Positions 9,648 to 20,640 of a DNA stretch of 64,000 bases are shown here, piece by piece. The DNA comes from Alteromonadales bacterium alter-6D02 (GTDB taxonomy: Bacteria > Pseudomonadota > Gammaproteobacteria > Enterobacterales > Psychrobiaceae). The notes under the pieces were generated by a model that ran no database searches, had not been told where the DNA came from, and saw only the letters and a program-made list of their open reading frames with translations. Numbering within the stretch: the first letter of the stretch is position 1; each line of letters starts with the position of its first letter. Location of the stretch: contig PIZK01000020.1 of assembly GCA_002835545.1 (NCBI GenBank), forward strand, positions 1 through 64,000, written 5' to 3'. Made by a program: the position numbers and the translations under genes.

Positions 9648-11255
9648 ATGAAAGACGCTATTGAACATTACTGTGACATCTTAATTATTGGCAGCGGCGC
9701 AGCAGGCCTTACTCTGGCGTTACAAGTCGCTCAATTTGCTAAAGTGACCGTATTAAGTAAAGCACAATTAAATGACGGTTCAACATTTTACGCCCAAGGG
9801 GGTATCGCTGCCGTCTTTGACAAAAAAGACAGTATCGAATCCCATGTTAATGACACCTTAATTGCAGGCGCAAATTTGTGCGACCGTCATATTGTTGAAA
9901 TGACAGCACAGCAAGCAAAGTCTTCATTGGAATGGTTGATCGATTGTGGCGCTGATTTTGATCAGGAAATATCAGCCAAAGGTGAACAACGTTATCATTT
10001 AACGCAAGAAGGTGGTCACAGCCATCGCCGTATCCTTCATGCTGCTGATGCCACTGGTAAAGAAGTTCAAACCACGCTACAAAATCAAGTGACCAAGCAC
10101 CCAAACATCACCATTCTTGAGCGTTACAATGCCGTTGATTTAATTACGTCTACTGAGCAAGACAGCAAACGTGTTATTGGTGCTTATGTGTGGAACCGTC
10201 AAGATGAACATGTTGAAACGATTTACGCCAACCATATTGCGTTAGCAACAGGCGGTGCCAGTAAAGTGTATCAATACACCAGTAACCCCGATGTTGCCAG
10301 TGGTGATGGTATCGCTATGGCGTGGCGCGCAGGTTGTTCAGTGGCTAATTTAGAATTTAACCAATTTCATCCAACGAGTTTGTACCACCCGCAATCCAAT
10401 AACTTTCTGTTATCTGAAGCCCTGCGTGGTGAAGGTGCGGTATTAAAACGCCCTGATGGTTCACGTTTTATGGATGATTTTGATACTCGTGGTGAGTTAG
10501 CACCGCGTGATGTCGTCGCCCGTGCCATTGACTATGAAATGAAGCGATTAGGGGTTGATTGTCTGTATTTAGATATTAGTCATAAAACCGCTGAGTTTAT
10601 TACCGCGCACTTTCCGACAATCTATCAACATTGTTTATCATTAGGCATCGATATTACTAAAGAACCTATGCCTGTTGTCCCAGCGGCTCATTATACCTGT
10701 GGTGGTGTCACTACCAATGATCGCGGCGCAACGGATATTTCTGGCTTATACGCTATTGGTGAAGTTGCCTACACCGGGTTACACGGCGCTAATCGTATGG
10801 CAAGTAACTCATTACTCGAGTGTTTAGTATTCGCTAAAGCCGCCGCTGAAGATATTCAAAAGAACTTCATCGCTAACACGCATGACATCACGATTGCTCC
10901 GTGGGATGATTCACAAGTGACCGATTCTGATGAAGAAGTTGTTATCCAACATAACTGGCACGAACTACGGCTATTTATGTGGGATTATGTTGGTATCGTC
11001 AGAACTGACAAGCGTTTAGCCCGAGCCAAAAGCCGCGTTGAATTGCTTCAATCTGAAATCCATGAGTACTATAAACACTTTAAAGTGTCGAATAACTTAC
11101 TCGAATTAAGAAATTTAGTGCAAGTAGCTCAGCTAATTATTGATTGTGCAATTGCCCGTAAAGAGAGCATAGGCTTACATTACAACCTTGATTATCCAGA
11201 GCCGCTAGAAAAGAGTCAGCCAACAGTCCTAACGCCATCGCATAAATCTGATTGA
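9648..11255 (+). CDS. nadB: L-aspartate oxidase
   Basis: NadB oxidises L-aspartate to iminoaspartate with FAD, the first step of de novo NAD synthesis; NadA completes quinolinate. The 535-residue protein has the dinucleotide fold [14 protein letters not shown] (13-26). The flavin and substrate regions include [32 protein letters not shown] and [11 protein letters not shown]. The active-site stretch is [10 protein letters not shown], and [19 protein letters not shown] closes the flavin site. A helical domain starts near 430. The length is close to E. coli NadB (540). It is divergent from rpoE, the usual arrangement, and converges with ygfX, leaving only six bases between stop codons. Confidence 0.97.
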   Translation: MKDAIEHYCDILIIGSGAAGLTLALQVAQFAKVTVLSKAQLNDGSTFYAQGGIAAVFDKKDSIESHVNDTLIAGANLCDRHIVEMTAQQAKSSLEWLIDCGADFDQEISAKGEQRYHLTQEGGHSHRRILHAADATGKEVQTTLQNQVTKHPNITILERYNAVDLITSTEQDSKRVIGAYVWNRQDEHVETIYANHIALATGGASKVYQYTSNPDVASGDGIAMAWRAGCSVANLEFNQFHPTSLYHPQSNNFLLSEALRGEGAVLKRPDGSRFMDDFDTRGELAPRDVVARAIDYEMKRLGVDCLYLDISHKTAEFITAHFPTIYQHCLSLGIDITKEPMPVVPAAHYTCGGVTTNDRGATDISGLYAIGEVAYTGLHGANRMASNSLLECLVFAKAAAEDIQKNFIANTHDITIAPWDDSQVTDSDEEVVIQHNWHELRLFMWDYVGIVRTDKRLARAKSRVELLQSEIHEYYKHFKVSNNLLELRNLVQVAQLIIDCAIARKESIGLHYNLDYPEPLEKSQPTVLTPSHKSD

Positions 11256-11261
11256 GCTCGT

Positions 11262-11711
11262 TTAAATCTGTTGCCGTCTTAAGCGAATAATACGACATAG
11301 ACGGCGATAACTTGTATCATCCACCATATCCGGCCAGATAAGTATTTTTAACTTATTCGAATCGAGTTCATGTTCACTTATGTAAAGCACACAACACCAA
11401 GGAACAATAAAGCTTTGTGCTAATAATTGGCCTTTATTCAGCACAATGGCCTCTGTTGAATCATTCAGGAAGTCAATCTCACCAATATCATTAACTTGGA
11501 AGTTAGGCGACATTTGTTTGTTCTTTGCCACAATGAAATAGCTTAATAAGCTCTGTATTGCAAAACCAATAACTGCTGCCTGTGTGGCTAAAAACAGCTG
11601 ATGGAGAATTAGGAACATAACAGCGTTGATCAGTGTGAACAAAACAAGCTGAAAACGATGAGCAATCACTGACGATTTAACAATGATTAGGTATTTAGAG
11701 TAGCGCTGCAT
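11262..11711 (-). CDS. YgfX-like inner-membrane protein
   Basis: This appears to be the YgfX (CptA) family protein normally encoded beside sdhE. From the ATG at 11711 it has 149 residues; the frame also opens at TTG 11726, without a better ribosome-binding site. Two membrane segments (about 20-36 and 40-58) are followed by a soluble domain. That domain ends with the family's typical pattern LKILIWPDMVDDTSYRRLCR. In E. coli YgfX has been proposed to affect cell shape through MreB and FtsZ or to act as the toxin partner of YgfY; the role here is unknown. It is separated from sdhE by a strong terminator, so it probably needs read-through or its own promoter. Confidence 0.75.
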   Translation of the reverse strand: MQRYSKYLIIVKSSVIAHRFQLVLFTLINAVMFLILHQLFLATQAAVIGFAIQSLLSYFIVAKNKQMSPNFQVNDIGEIDFLNDSTEAIVLNKGQLLAQSFIVPWCCVLYISEHELDSNKLKILIWPDMVDDTSYRRLCRIIRLRRQQI

Positions 11712-11768
11712 TGTGGTCTCAGACAATGAATTCAGCCATTAACTATAGAACAAAAAAAGCCTGAGATT

Positions 11769-11790
11769 AAAAAAAGCCCCTGCGGGGCTC
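11769..11790 (-). terminator. Rho-independent terminator after sdhE
   Basis: On the minus strand the stem AGCCCC/GGGGCT (11775-11780 with 11784-11789, three-base loop) is followed directly by a run of seven T. It lies 28 nt beyond the sdhE stop and ahead of ygfX, so it would uncouple the two genes that overlap as an operon in E. coli. Confidence 0.85.
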
Positions 11791-11817
11791 TGTTGATTAC
11801 CAACTCGCGGTTAAAGA

Positions 11818-12078
11818 CTAAACTTTAACGCGGTTTACAATATAGGTCATCATTGCTTGTAATGCAGGGTCGGAGCTTTTTTCATGTCCCATCGCCCATG
11901 CAAATAAATCAGGATCGTCACACTCTAATAAGCGTTCAAATGTCGCTTTATCATTGTCGTTTAATTCATCCCAAGCATCCTCAACAAATGGCATAAACAA
12001 CACATCTAGCTCTAACATGCCGCGACGACAAGCCCAACGTAAACGTGGCTTATCTAATGAAGGTTTTACTGTAGTCAT
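11818..12078 (-). CDS. sdhE: FAD assembly factor SdhE
   Basis: SdhE (YgfY, Sdh5 family) promotes covalent attachment of FAD to the flavoprotein subunits of succinate dehydrogenase and fumarate reductase. The 86-residue protein is the usual size. It has the conserved surface motif RRGMLELD (18-25, the RGxxE motif needed for flavinylation) and the helical bundle signature FERLLECDDPDLFAWAMG. A strong GGGGAAA ribosome-binding site precedes the ATG. It is followed by a terminator, with ygfX beyond it. Confidence 0.95.
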   Translation of the reverse strand: MTTVKPSLDKPRLRWACRRGMLELDVLFMPFVEDAWDELNDNDKATFERLLECDDPDLFAWAMGHEKSSDPALQAMMTYIVNRVKV

Positions 12079-12487
12079 AAAAATTTCCCCGAAAAAAGTC
12101 AGTTAACTATACTGCTTATGGTGCTTTAATACATGGACATAGATCATGTTCACTGGCTATAGGCCTGAGTATGTGAATAACCTAAAATGCAGCTGACTTA
12201 TTTAAACTAAATCACGCCGCTACTTTACCGAATGTTGACACAATATTCATCATTAGAAATCATTTTTTACAGAGTTAAATAAAAACTTAAGTCGAACTAG
12301 CCATAAAACTAAACTTCAAACACTAAAGGTGAGTCAGGGTCTCCCCTTTATTATTTATGGAAAAAAGAACTAACAGTTATTAGCTAAAAATCGGTAAGAT
12401 ATGACTAAATTTTTACTCGACGCTCAATGAATCAACTCGGCTGATAAAGTCGCTAATTGAATCTATTGACTGTTTAAAAGAGATAAC
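12079..12487. other. Intergenic region between divergent sdhE and thyA
   Basis: The 409 bases between these divergent genes must hold both promoters. The sdhE side carries its ribosome-binding site. I see an imperfect stem (AAAGG with CCTTT, about 12327-12350) but no clear RNA gene, no coding frame with a ribosome-binding site and no obvious operator. Confidence 0.5.
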
Positions 12488-13339
12488 ATGAAACAATACT
12501 TAGATTTGTGTCAGCGCATCATTGACACAGGAACATGGGTACAAAATAAGCGTACTGGAATCAAATGTTTAACCGTGATCAATGCCGATCTAGAATACGA
12601 TGTAGCAGCCAATAAGTTCCCAATGATCACTACGCGAAAAAGCTATTATAAGGCCGCTATTGCTGAATTACTTGGCTATTTACGCGGTTATGATAGCGCC
12701 GAGCAATTTCGTGCGATTGGTTGTAATACATGGAACGCTAATGCCAACGAAAACGAAGCTTGGCTTAATAACCCTAACCGTAAAGGCGAAGATGACATGG
12801 GCAGAGTTTACGGCGTTCAAGGCCGTGCTTGGATGCGCCCAGACGGTAGCACTGTCGATCAGCTAAAGAAAATTATCGACAATCTATCAAACGGCATTGA
12901 CGATCGTGCTGAAATTTTAAGCTTCTATAACCCAGGCGAGTTCGACTTAGGCTGCCTCCGCCCATGCATGCATACGCATCATTTCTCTTTACTGGGCGAC
13001 ACACTCTACCTCAACAGCGAGCAAAGAAGCTGTGATGTGCCACTAGGGTTAAATTTCAATCAAATACAATGTTTTGTGTTACTGGCATTAGTGGCGCAAA
13101 TCACTGGTCACAAAGCCGGTAAGGCCTATCACAAAATCGTAAATGCACACATTTATGAAAATCAATTAGAATTGATGCGTGATGTGCAGCTCAAACGTGA
13201 GCCATTTGAATCACCACAATTGCGTATCAATCCTAAAATTAAAACCTTGGGTGACATTGAATCATGGGTAACTGTTGATGACTTTGAAGTTATTGGCTAC
13301 GAATGTCATGAGCCAATTAAATACCCGTTTGCGGTTTAG
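12488..13339 (+). CDS. thyA: Thymidylate synthase, Vibrio-type variant
   Basis: ThyA methylates dUMP to dTMP using methylene-tetrahydrofolate. The 283-residue protein has the nucleophile Cys160 in [10 protein letters not shown], the phosphate-binding [13 protein letters not shown] and [16 protein letters not shown] near the end. It belongs to the divergent clade I associate with Vibrio. The usual PCH after the nucleophile region is PCM, and LGLPFN is LGLNFN, so it differs clearly from E. coli ThyA (264 residues). The gene faces lgt, its usual operon partner in many gammaproteobacteria, from the opposite strand, suggesting a local replacement or inversion. A shared terminator separates the two. 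Confidence 0.93.
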   Translation: MKQYLDLCQRIIDTGTWVQNKRTGIKCLTVINADLEYDVAANKFPMITTRKSYYKAAIAELLGYLRGYDSAEQFRAIGCNTWNANANENEAWLNNPNRKGEDDMGRVYGVQGRAWMRPDGSTVDQLKKIIDNLSNGIDDRAEILSFYNPGEFDLGCLRPCMHTHHFSLLGDTLYLNSEQRSCDVPLGLNFNQIQCFVLLALVAQITGHKAGKAYHKIVNAHIYENQLELMRDVQLKREPFESPQLRINPKIKTLGDIESWVTVDDFEVIGYECHEPIKYPFAV

Positions 13340-13410
13340 ACAGTCATTGGCATAAAAGTGCATCCACATCAATCGTTACTCATCACTCATTAAAGAGTGG
13401 TTCGTGCATA

Positions 13411-13442
13411 AAAAAGGCTAGCAATACATTGCTAGCCTTTTT
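13411..13442. terminator. Bidirectional terminator between thyA and lgt
   Basis: A 13-bp perfect stem (13413-13425 with 13428-13440) closes on a two-base gap and contains GGCTAGCAAT on the left arm. It is flanked by A-rich sequence on the left and T-rich sequence on the right. It can terminate both thyA (plus) and lgt (minus), which converge here. Confidence 0.92.
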
Positions 13443-13488
13443 CGTTAATACTCATTTAACACTATTGCTAAGTAGCAATTAAAGAAAC

Positions 13489-14292
13489 TTATTTAGCTTC
13501 TGAAGTCGCCGCTTGCTGATAGCCTCTAAAAATTAAAAAACCACCCAGTAATAACATTGGGATTGTTAATAATTGTCCCATGCTTAAATTAAATGTTAAT
13601 AGTCCTAAATGCGCATCTGGCTCACGGAAGAACTCGACGATAAAGCGACAGACACCATAACCCAATAAGAATAAACCACTAACAGCACCTAATGGACGCG
13701 GTTTTTTACTGTATAAATAAAGCACAAGGAATAAACAAAAACCTTCCAGCAGTGCTTGATAGAGCTGCGATGGGTGCCTTGCAAGCGGTCCGCCACCGGG
13801 GAAAACCATTGCCCAAGGTACATCAGAAGTCCGTCCCCATAACTCACCATTGATAAAGTTGCCAATGCGACCAAAACCTAGCCCTAACGGTACTAGAGGC
13901 GCGACAAAATCACCTAATTCTAGTAACTTTTTCTTCGTTGAACGGGCAAATAAAAACAGTGCAGTGATCACACCAATCAGGCCACCGTGGAATGACATAC
14001 CCCCTTCCCATACTCTAAATAAATACAGCGGATCATTTAGGAAGTAGTCAAAATGGTAAAATAAAACGTAGCCCATACGGCCACCGATAATTACCCCGAT
14101 AAAGCCATAGAATAATAGATCACTGACTTGTTCTCGGGTCCAGCCAGAGTTAGGTTTATCTGCACGTGCGTTACCTAGCATCATCGCACCCATAAACCCT
14201 AATAAATACATGAGGCCATACCAACGTAATGCCACTGGCCCAATACTGAATATCACTGGGTCTATTTGAGGAAAGTGTAAAACTTCTTGCAC
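13489..14292 (-). CDS. lgt: Prolipoprotein diacylglyceryl transferase
   Basis: Lgt transfers diacylglycerol from phosphatidylglycerol to the lipobox cysteine of prolipoproteins, the first step of lipoprotein maturation in the inner membrane. The 267-residue protein has about seven membrane segments. Landmarks are [11 protein letters not shown] near the N-terminus, the HGG of SFHGGLIG, the signature [14 protein letters not shown] and [14 protein letters not shown]. The start is GTG 14292, preceded by AAGGA at seven bases. The gene is 10 nt downstream of the TauE-like permease on the same strand, so the two are probably co-transcribed. Confidence 0.97.
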   Translation of the reverse strand: MQEVLHFPQIDPVIFSIGPVALRWYGLMYLLGFMGAMMLGNARADKPNSGWTREQVSDLLFYGFIGVIIGGRMGYVLFYHFDYFLNDPLYLFRVWEGGMSFHGGLIGVITALFLFARSTKKKLLELGDFVAPLVPLGLGFGRIGNFINGELWGRTSDVPWAMVFPGGGPLARHPSQLYQALLEGFCLFLVLYLYSKKPRPLGAVSGLFLLGYGVCRFIVEFFREPDAHLGLLTFNLSMGQLLTIPMLLLGGFLIFRGYQQAATSEAK

Positions 14293-14302
14293 AAAAGAAT
14301 CC

Positions 14303-15121
14303 TTATCCGATTAAAATTTTTGTTCCGACTACAAAGAGTAACACAGCAAAACAGCGCTTTAATACTTTAATCGGCAATCGTTTGGCTACTTTTACACCAA
14401 GTGGCGCAGTAAAAAGAGAAACCGAGATGATCCCTACTAATGCAGGTAAATAAATATAGCCCAAACTCCATTTCGGTAAAACAGCATCAGTATGTAACCC
14501 TGCCCACAAATAGCCCATAGACCCCATCAACGCAACAAAGAATCCCCCCGCAGCAGACGCGCCAATAGCCTTACGCATATCAAGCTTAACTACCGAGGTT
14601 AAATAAGGGACCAGCAACACTCCACCGCCAATGCCAAGTAAACTAGCGATACCACCGATAAAGACACTTACAACACTCAACTGCACTTTCGCAGGTTTAA
14701 CATCAGTCGACAGATCCTGCTGATTGTTTTTAGAACCAACCCACATCTGAAGTGACATTAACAAAACAAAGCAGGCAAAAAATAACTTTAAGATCTCACT
14801 AGGAATCAAATCGGCAGAATAGCCGCCAACCAGAGCGCCAAAGCCAATGCCAACGATTAAGACCGAAACAAAGTGGTAAGGAATATTGTCCGCGCGATGA
14901 TGGGCGAGTAAGGTTGAGATAGAAGTCAGTAAAATAGCAGCGAGTGAGGTGCCTAAAACCATTGGCATCAATACGGGGTCAGTAACTCCGGCAAGAGGTA
15001 ATAACGCAAGTAATACAGGGACAATTACAAGCCCGCCACCGATTCCAAGCATACCTGCGAGAAAGCCAACCACAGCACCAAGAGATAGGCAAAGCAATAA
15101 AATTTGTAACGCGATATCCAA
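14303..15121 (-). CDS. TauE/SafE-family anion permease
   Basis: This is a 272-residue inner-membrane protein of the TauE/SafE (sulfite exporter, DUF81) family, with about eight spans. The family's internal duplication is visible: [18 protein letters not shown] near residue 20 and [19 protein letters not shown] near residue 155. Members move sulfite, sulfoacetate or other organosulfur anions; the substrate cannot be read from sequence. The frame starts with TTG 15121, supported by AGGA eight bases upstream, because the next ATG falls inside the first repeat. It lies between rppH and lgt, a position TauE-like genes occupy in several Vibrio/Shewanella relatives. Confidence 0.88.
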   Translation of the reverse strand: MDIALQILLLCLSLGAVVGFLAGMLGIGGGLVIVPVLLALLPLAGVTDPVLMPMVLGTSLAAILLTSISTLLAHHRADNIPYHFVSVLIVGIGFGALVGGYSADLIPSEILKLFFACFVLLMSLQMWVGSKNNQQDLSTDVKPAKVQLSVVSVFIGGIASLLGIGGGVLLVPYLTSVVKLDMRKAIGASAAGGFFVALMGSMGYLWAGLHTDAVLPKWSLGYIYLPALVGIISVSLFTAPLGVKVAKRLPIKVLKRCFAVLLFVVGTKILIG

Positions 15122-15208
15122 GACGGTAGTCCTATTCGATCCAATGCGCCTATTCTACTGTAAGCGCTCAGGATTAACTACAGACCAAAGATTAAAACGG
15201 GTTAAAAA

Positions 15209-15712
15209 TTAACTTCTGAAAATACTGTCTTTTTTTGAGATTGGCATACAGTGCCCAACTAGTTCTTTCATTGCTTTGCGGTAGACTTCTCGCTTAAATG
15301 AAATTACCTGGCGGACAGGATACCAATAGCTAACCCAACGCCAATCATCAAATTCTGGGTGGTTTGAATGAAGTAAATTAATACTGCTCTCTGGACTCAC
15401 TAGTTTTAATAAAAACCAACGCTGCTTTTGGCCAATACACACTGGTTGGCTATCATGGCGAATCATTCGATTAGGGAGCTTATAATGCAGCCATGATCGG
15501 GTTGAACCAAGAATTTTGACGTCATTAGGTTTTAAACCAACTTCTTCATACAATTCTCGATACATTGCTTCTTCTGGAGATTCGCCTTGATCAATCCCTC
15601 CTTGAGGGAATTGCCAGGAATGCTGGCGATAACGGCGAGCCCACATTACTTGGCCATGACCATTACATATAATAATACCTACATTAGGGCGATAACCATC
15701 AGCATCTATCAT
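15209..15712 (-). CDS. rppH: RNA pyrophosphohydrolase
   Basis: RppH is a Nudix hydrolase that removes pyrophosphate from the 5' end of transcripts and so starts 5'-end-dependent mRNA decay. The 167-residue protein carries the Nudix box G38-x5-E-x7-REL-x-EE-x-G (begins [20 protein letters not shown]). The N-terminal [14 protein letters not shown] and the tail [13 protein letters not shown] are typical of RppH rather than other Nudix enzymes. AAGGAAAACC precedes the ATG. It is divergent from mutH across a long non-coding gap. In E. coli rppH heads rppH-ptsP, but ptsP is not in this position here. Confidence 0.96.
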   Translation of the reverse strand: MIDADGYRPNVGIIICNGHGQVMWARRYRQHSWQFPQGGIDQGESPEEAMYRELYEEVGLKPNDVKILGSTRSWLHYKLPNRMIRHDSQPVCIGQKQRWFLLKLVSPESSINLLHSNHPEFDDWRWVSYWYPVRQVISFKREVYRKAMKELVGHCMPISKKDSIFRS

Positions 15713-16506
15713 GGTTTTCCTTAGTCATGCACAATACGCATGAACAATTGTTTCTATACTGACTACCTTATAACAGACAATCAATTAAATTGATACAAAC
15801 TTCATCCCAAATGAATAACTAATACCCAAGCCTCCTATTTATTAACAATTACAGCCAATCCCAACGATCGTTATTAACTATTTCTGTGGATATCATTGTG
15901 AAGATCGCACTTGAAAGCTTATTTATCCAACAGGCATTACATTAGCAATCCCTAAAAATCAAACTTATCACCAACTAGCACATACAAACAAAAAATTTAA
16001 AATCAATAAGATAAATAGATACCCACAAGTTACCCCGATCTATCAACATTAATATTTATCTTATTAGAAATACTTTTTTATCCCCTTTAATAGCCAGTAC
16101 AAAATTTAACCACATACATATTGTATCCACAAGGATTGTATTAATTTTGCATAAATGTGACTTTTTTTAATCAAAAAAGCGATTTTTTTATATTTTATTA
16201 CCAAAACAAGTTATATAAACTAAGTTATCCAATGATTCTGTGGATATCTATGTGAACTATCCACGTTTAGTTGATTATTTAACTCACCAAAGCTTATTCT
16301 CGCATCAACCACTATAATTAATTAACCTCAAACCATTGATAAAAATAGACTTTAAGATATTATCAACAATAACCACCAACCTTGGTATGAAAAGTAACCA
16401 ATAGGCATGAAAGGACTCTCCTTTAACTAACCAACAAAACTAGTTCAACATACACTCGAATTAATACATACTGCTTTGTATATAACGATACAAAGACTAC
16501 CCAACC
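15713..16506. other. Long AT-rich non-coding region with DnaA-box-like words
   Basis: These 794 bases between divergent rppH and mutH have no plausible coding frame. The region contains two near-identical 22-base words with TCTGTGGATATC then GTGAA (15884-15905 and 16238-16259). Further TATCCACA-like words lie at 16133-16141 and 16257-16265, and TTATCCA words near 15923 and 16225. TGTGGATAT read backwards is ATATCCACA, one base from the DnaA box TTATCCACA. Between the two words is a very AT-rich stretch with T runs (16141-16200). It could be a DnaA-binding region or simply shared promoter space. Confidence 0.5.
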
Positions 16507-17175
16507 ATGATATTACCTCCAATGAGTGAACAAGAACTTTTAGCTAAAGCCGATGCAATTGCTGGACTTTCATTAGCGCAGCTCGCCATGCAAATGGGAC
16601 TAGACGTTCCAGAGAGCTTGCGACGAAACAAAGGTTGGATAGGTAATTTATTAGAAGTTGCGCTGGGTGCTAGTGCAGGATCAAAGCCAGAGCAAGATTT
16701 TCCACACCTTGGCGTTGAGCTAAAAACAATTCCAATTAATCGCTTTGGTAAACCACTGGAAACAACTTTTGTGTGTATCACACCATTAATCGGTATTACT
16801 GGTATCCAATGGCAGCAGAGCAATATACGTAATAAGCTAGCGAAAGTATTGTGGGTTCCTATTCTTTCAGAAAAAGAACTCGCGATCGGTGAACGACAGA
16901 TAGGTACACCTTTTTTATGGCAGCCCTCAGCCGAACAAGAGTCATTATTACAACAAGACTGGGAAGAAATTATGGAGTTAATTACTCTGGGTAAAATAGA
17001 ACAAATCAGTGCCAAGACAGGACAAGTAATGCAGCTTAGGCCTAAAGGCGCTAATTCTAAAGCATTGACCGATGCAATTGGTGAAGATGGCAGTAAAATA
17101 AAAACGCTGCCACGGGGTTTCTATTTAAAGATTCCCTTCACCCAACAGATTTTGCAGCAACAGTTTAATTTGTAA
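16507..17175 (+). CDS. mutH: DNA mismatch repair endonuclease MutH
   Basis: MutH nicks the unmethylated strand at hemimethylated GATC sites after activation by MutS and MutL, giving strand discrimination in methyl-directed repair. The 222-residue protein has the catalytic Asp64, Glu71 and Lys73 in QDFPHLGVELKT, with the same D-x6-E-x-K spacing as E. coli D70/E77/K79. The Sau3AI-like fold continues with TTFVCITPLIG and KVLWVPIL. The C-terminal MutL-responsive part includes LPRGFYLK. Its presence implies Dam methylation in this organism. Translation could start at 16507 or at the ATG five codons later; no strong ribosome-binding site decides. Confidence 0.97.
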   Translation: MILPPMSEQELLAKADAIAGLSLAQLAMQMGLDVPESLRRNKGWIGNLLEVALGASAGSKPEQDFPHLGVELKTIPINRFGKPLETTFVCITPLIGITGIQWQQSNIRNKLAKVLWVPILSEKELAIGERQIGTPFLWQPSAEQESLLQQDWEEIMELITLGKIEQISAKTGQVMQLRPKGANSKALTDAIGEDGSKIKTLPRGFYLKIPFTQQILQQQFNL

Positions 17176-17237
17176 CAATCACTTCCTCTGCGTTAAATCG
17201 AATTCCTATACAAAAGCTTTTCTGGATAGCCCTTCCC

Positions 17238-17425
17238 GTCGTACCGGCATGTTGTTAGCCGGTATCTTGCTGTACGACTAATTCAGCATCAAGCCTTACA
17301 CCAAGTGCATAACCAAAAGCACTTTAGGGTAATCCTCCCCGTCGTACCGGCATGTTGTTAGCCGGTATCTTGCTGTGCGGCTAATTCAGCATCAAGCCTT
17401 ACACCAAGTGCATAAACAAAAGCAT
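17238..17425. repeat. 103-bp-period tandem repeat carrying a palindromic hairpin
   Basis: Two copies begin at 17238 and 17341, exactly 103 bases apart. About 85 bases are shared, with three substitutions. Each copy begins with a hairpin, TACCGGC then GCCGGTA, with a nine-base loop. In the first copy the outer arms GTCGTA and TACGAC also pair; in the second the right outer arm has changed to TGCGGC and no longer pairs well. The style resembles palindromic intergenic elements (REP-like or small MITE-like) dispersed in bacterial genomes. Only these two copies occur in the window. It may also terminate mutH transcription. Confidence 0.85.
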
Positions 17426-17666
17426 TTCAAGTCATCACTATAATTCATTTCATTTAGCGACTATATTTTAAACGATTCATGAATAATGTTGAATTGCTGA
17501 ACAAGTTAACGTAAAGTTCAAATACACCAATCAAACACTAGTTTGAATAATAAAAATAAAACCTCACTACATGAGGAGCAGCTCAACTGATGGTAACTTC
17601 ACATTAGTGCTTTTAGACTTAGGTTCTTAACCCAATAACAACCTAGGTGAATTGTTCAATAGCGCT

Positions 17667-19794
<2,128 letters not shown>

Positions 19795-19807
19795 CCTCTC
19801 AGTTCGT

Positions 19808-19833
19808 AGCGCTAGCTCTTCACTGCTAGCGCT
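19808..19833 (+). terminator. Stem-loop after fadH
   Basis: AGCGCTAGC (19808-19816) and GCTAGCGCT (19825-19833) form a perfect nine-base stem with an eight-base loop, 14 bases beyond the fadH stop. The following bases are only moderately T-rich, so this is a weak intrinsic terminator or an mRNA-stabilising hairpin. The stem would also serve the convergent pseudopilin gene. Confidence 0.55.
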
Positions 19834-19891
19834 GTTCTTGCAACTTTACCAAGCTACCAAACCAAGCCTCATTACCAACATAGTTCAGAGA

Positions 19892-20455
19892 CTAACAGGT
19901 GATAACCGCCCCCTCACGATCTTCATGAAAGCCATCGTTATCGCTATCAACCGACGCTCTTGCACGACCAGGTCGATTAATAATTATGGCGCGATTATAG
20001 AATTGTTCACTCCCTGCTAAACATACGCGAAACGTACCATTATAATAATTTGTCCAGCCACGAGCTGAGTACTGTAAAAAATTACGGCTACGAAATGACC
20101 GCCATGTCACTCTAAGGTTCGGATCCTCAATATGATTAAACCGGAGTATTCGATCATTCCCATTGATCTTGCGATCTCGATTATGGTCAACAAATAATAG
20201 CTGCCCTAAATGCCAATCACGACCACACCTAATGCCATCACTTGATGCACAAAGCGTGACATAAGCATTATTTTTGATAGCCATTTGTCGGGCGAAATAA
20301 CTTAGTCCAATAAGCCTATTGACGGTACTTGTAATGAGATTACGCTTTAACAACCCACCAAACGCGGGAATAGCACCGAGCAATAAAATACTCATAATGC
20401 TTAGTACAATCAATAATTCAAATAAGGTCGTTCCACGGTTTAACTGTTTCATCAT
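19892..20455 (-). CDS. GspH/FimT-family pseudopilin
   Basis: The 187-residue protein has a type IV prepilin leader: short basic MMKQLNRG, then TTLFELLIVLSIMSILLLG. Cleavage is expected after Gly8, the conserved Glu is present at mature position 5, and a single hydrophobic helix follows. The remainder has the GspH/FimT-type beta domain with CASSDGIRCGRDWHLGQLLFVD and ends with a Cys. Minor pilins of this kind initiate type IV pili or type II secretion pseudopili. No other pilin gene is near, so this is an orphan. GGAG before the tandem ATGs slightly favours the second (20452). It converges on fadH. Confidence 0.85.
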   Translation of the reverse strand: MMKQLNRGTTLFELLIVLSIMSILLLGAIPAFGGLLKRNLITSTVNRLIGLSYFARQMAIKNNAYVTLCASSDGIRCGRDWHLGQLLFVDHNRDRKINGNDRILRFNHIEDPNLRVTWRSFRSRNFLQYSARGWTNYYNGTFRVCLAGSEQFYNRAIIINRPGRARASVDSDNDGFHEDREGAVITC

Positions 20456-20640
20456 TTACTCCATTAAATGTATATTCATCAGCAGAAAAAAATTATAGTT
20501 AAAATTTTTTATTTCACCGTTTAATTTGTAACGATATTTCAAGTGATTTAGTTCACATAACACCTGCCATATTGCAGATAGGCGCATTGGAATTTTTAAA
20601 ACGTGATAGGCTTAGGTCAGAATTTTTATGGATATTAGAA

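Noticed and set aside
16497-17015. 172-codon open frame opposite mutH
   Set aside because: It lies fully antisense to a gene with intact catalytic residues, has no family-like pattern and no ribosome-binding site.
17238-17425. Tandem hairpin repeats as integron attC sites or a CRISPR array
   Set aside because: There are only two copies with no spacer series. The arms lack the integron core-site pattern, and no integrase or cas gene is present. A palindromic intergenic repeat fits better.
19838-20020. Short plus-strand frame after fadH
   Set aside because: It overlaps the C-terminal coding part of the pseudopilin gene and has no ribosome-binding site.
20456-20640. Pho box upstream of the secreted nuclease
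   Set aside because: I looked for paired CTGTCAT-like half-sites 11 bases apart and found none, so phosphate control of this gene is not supported.
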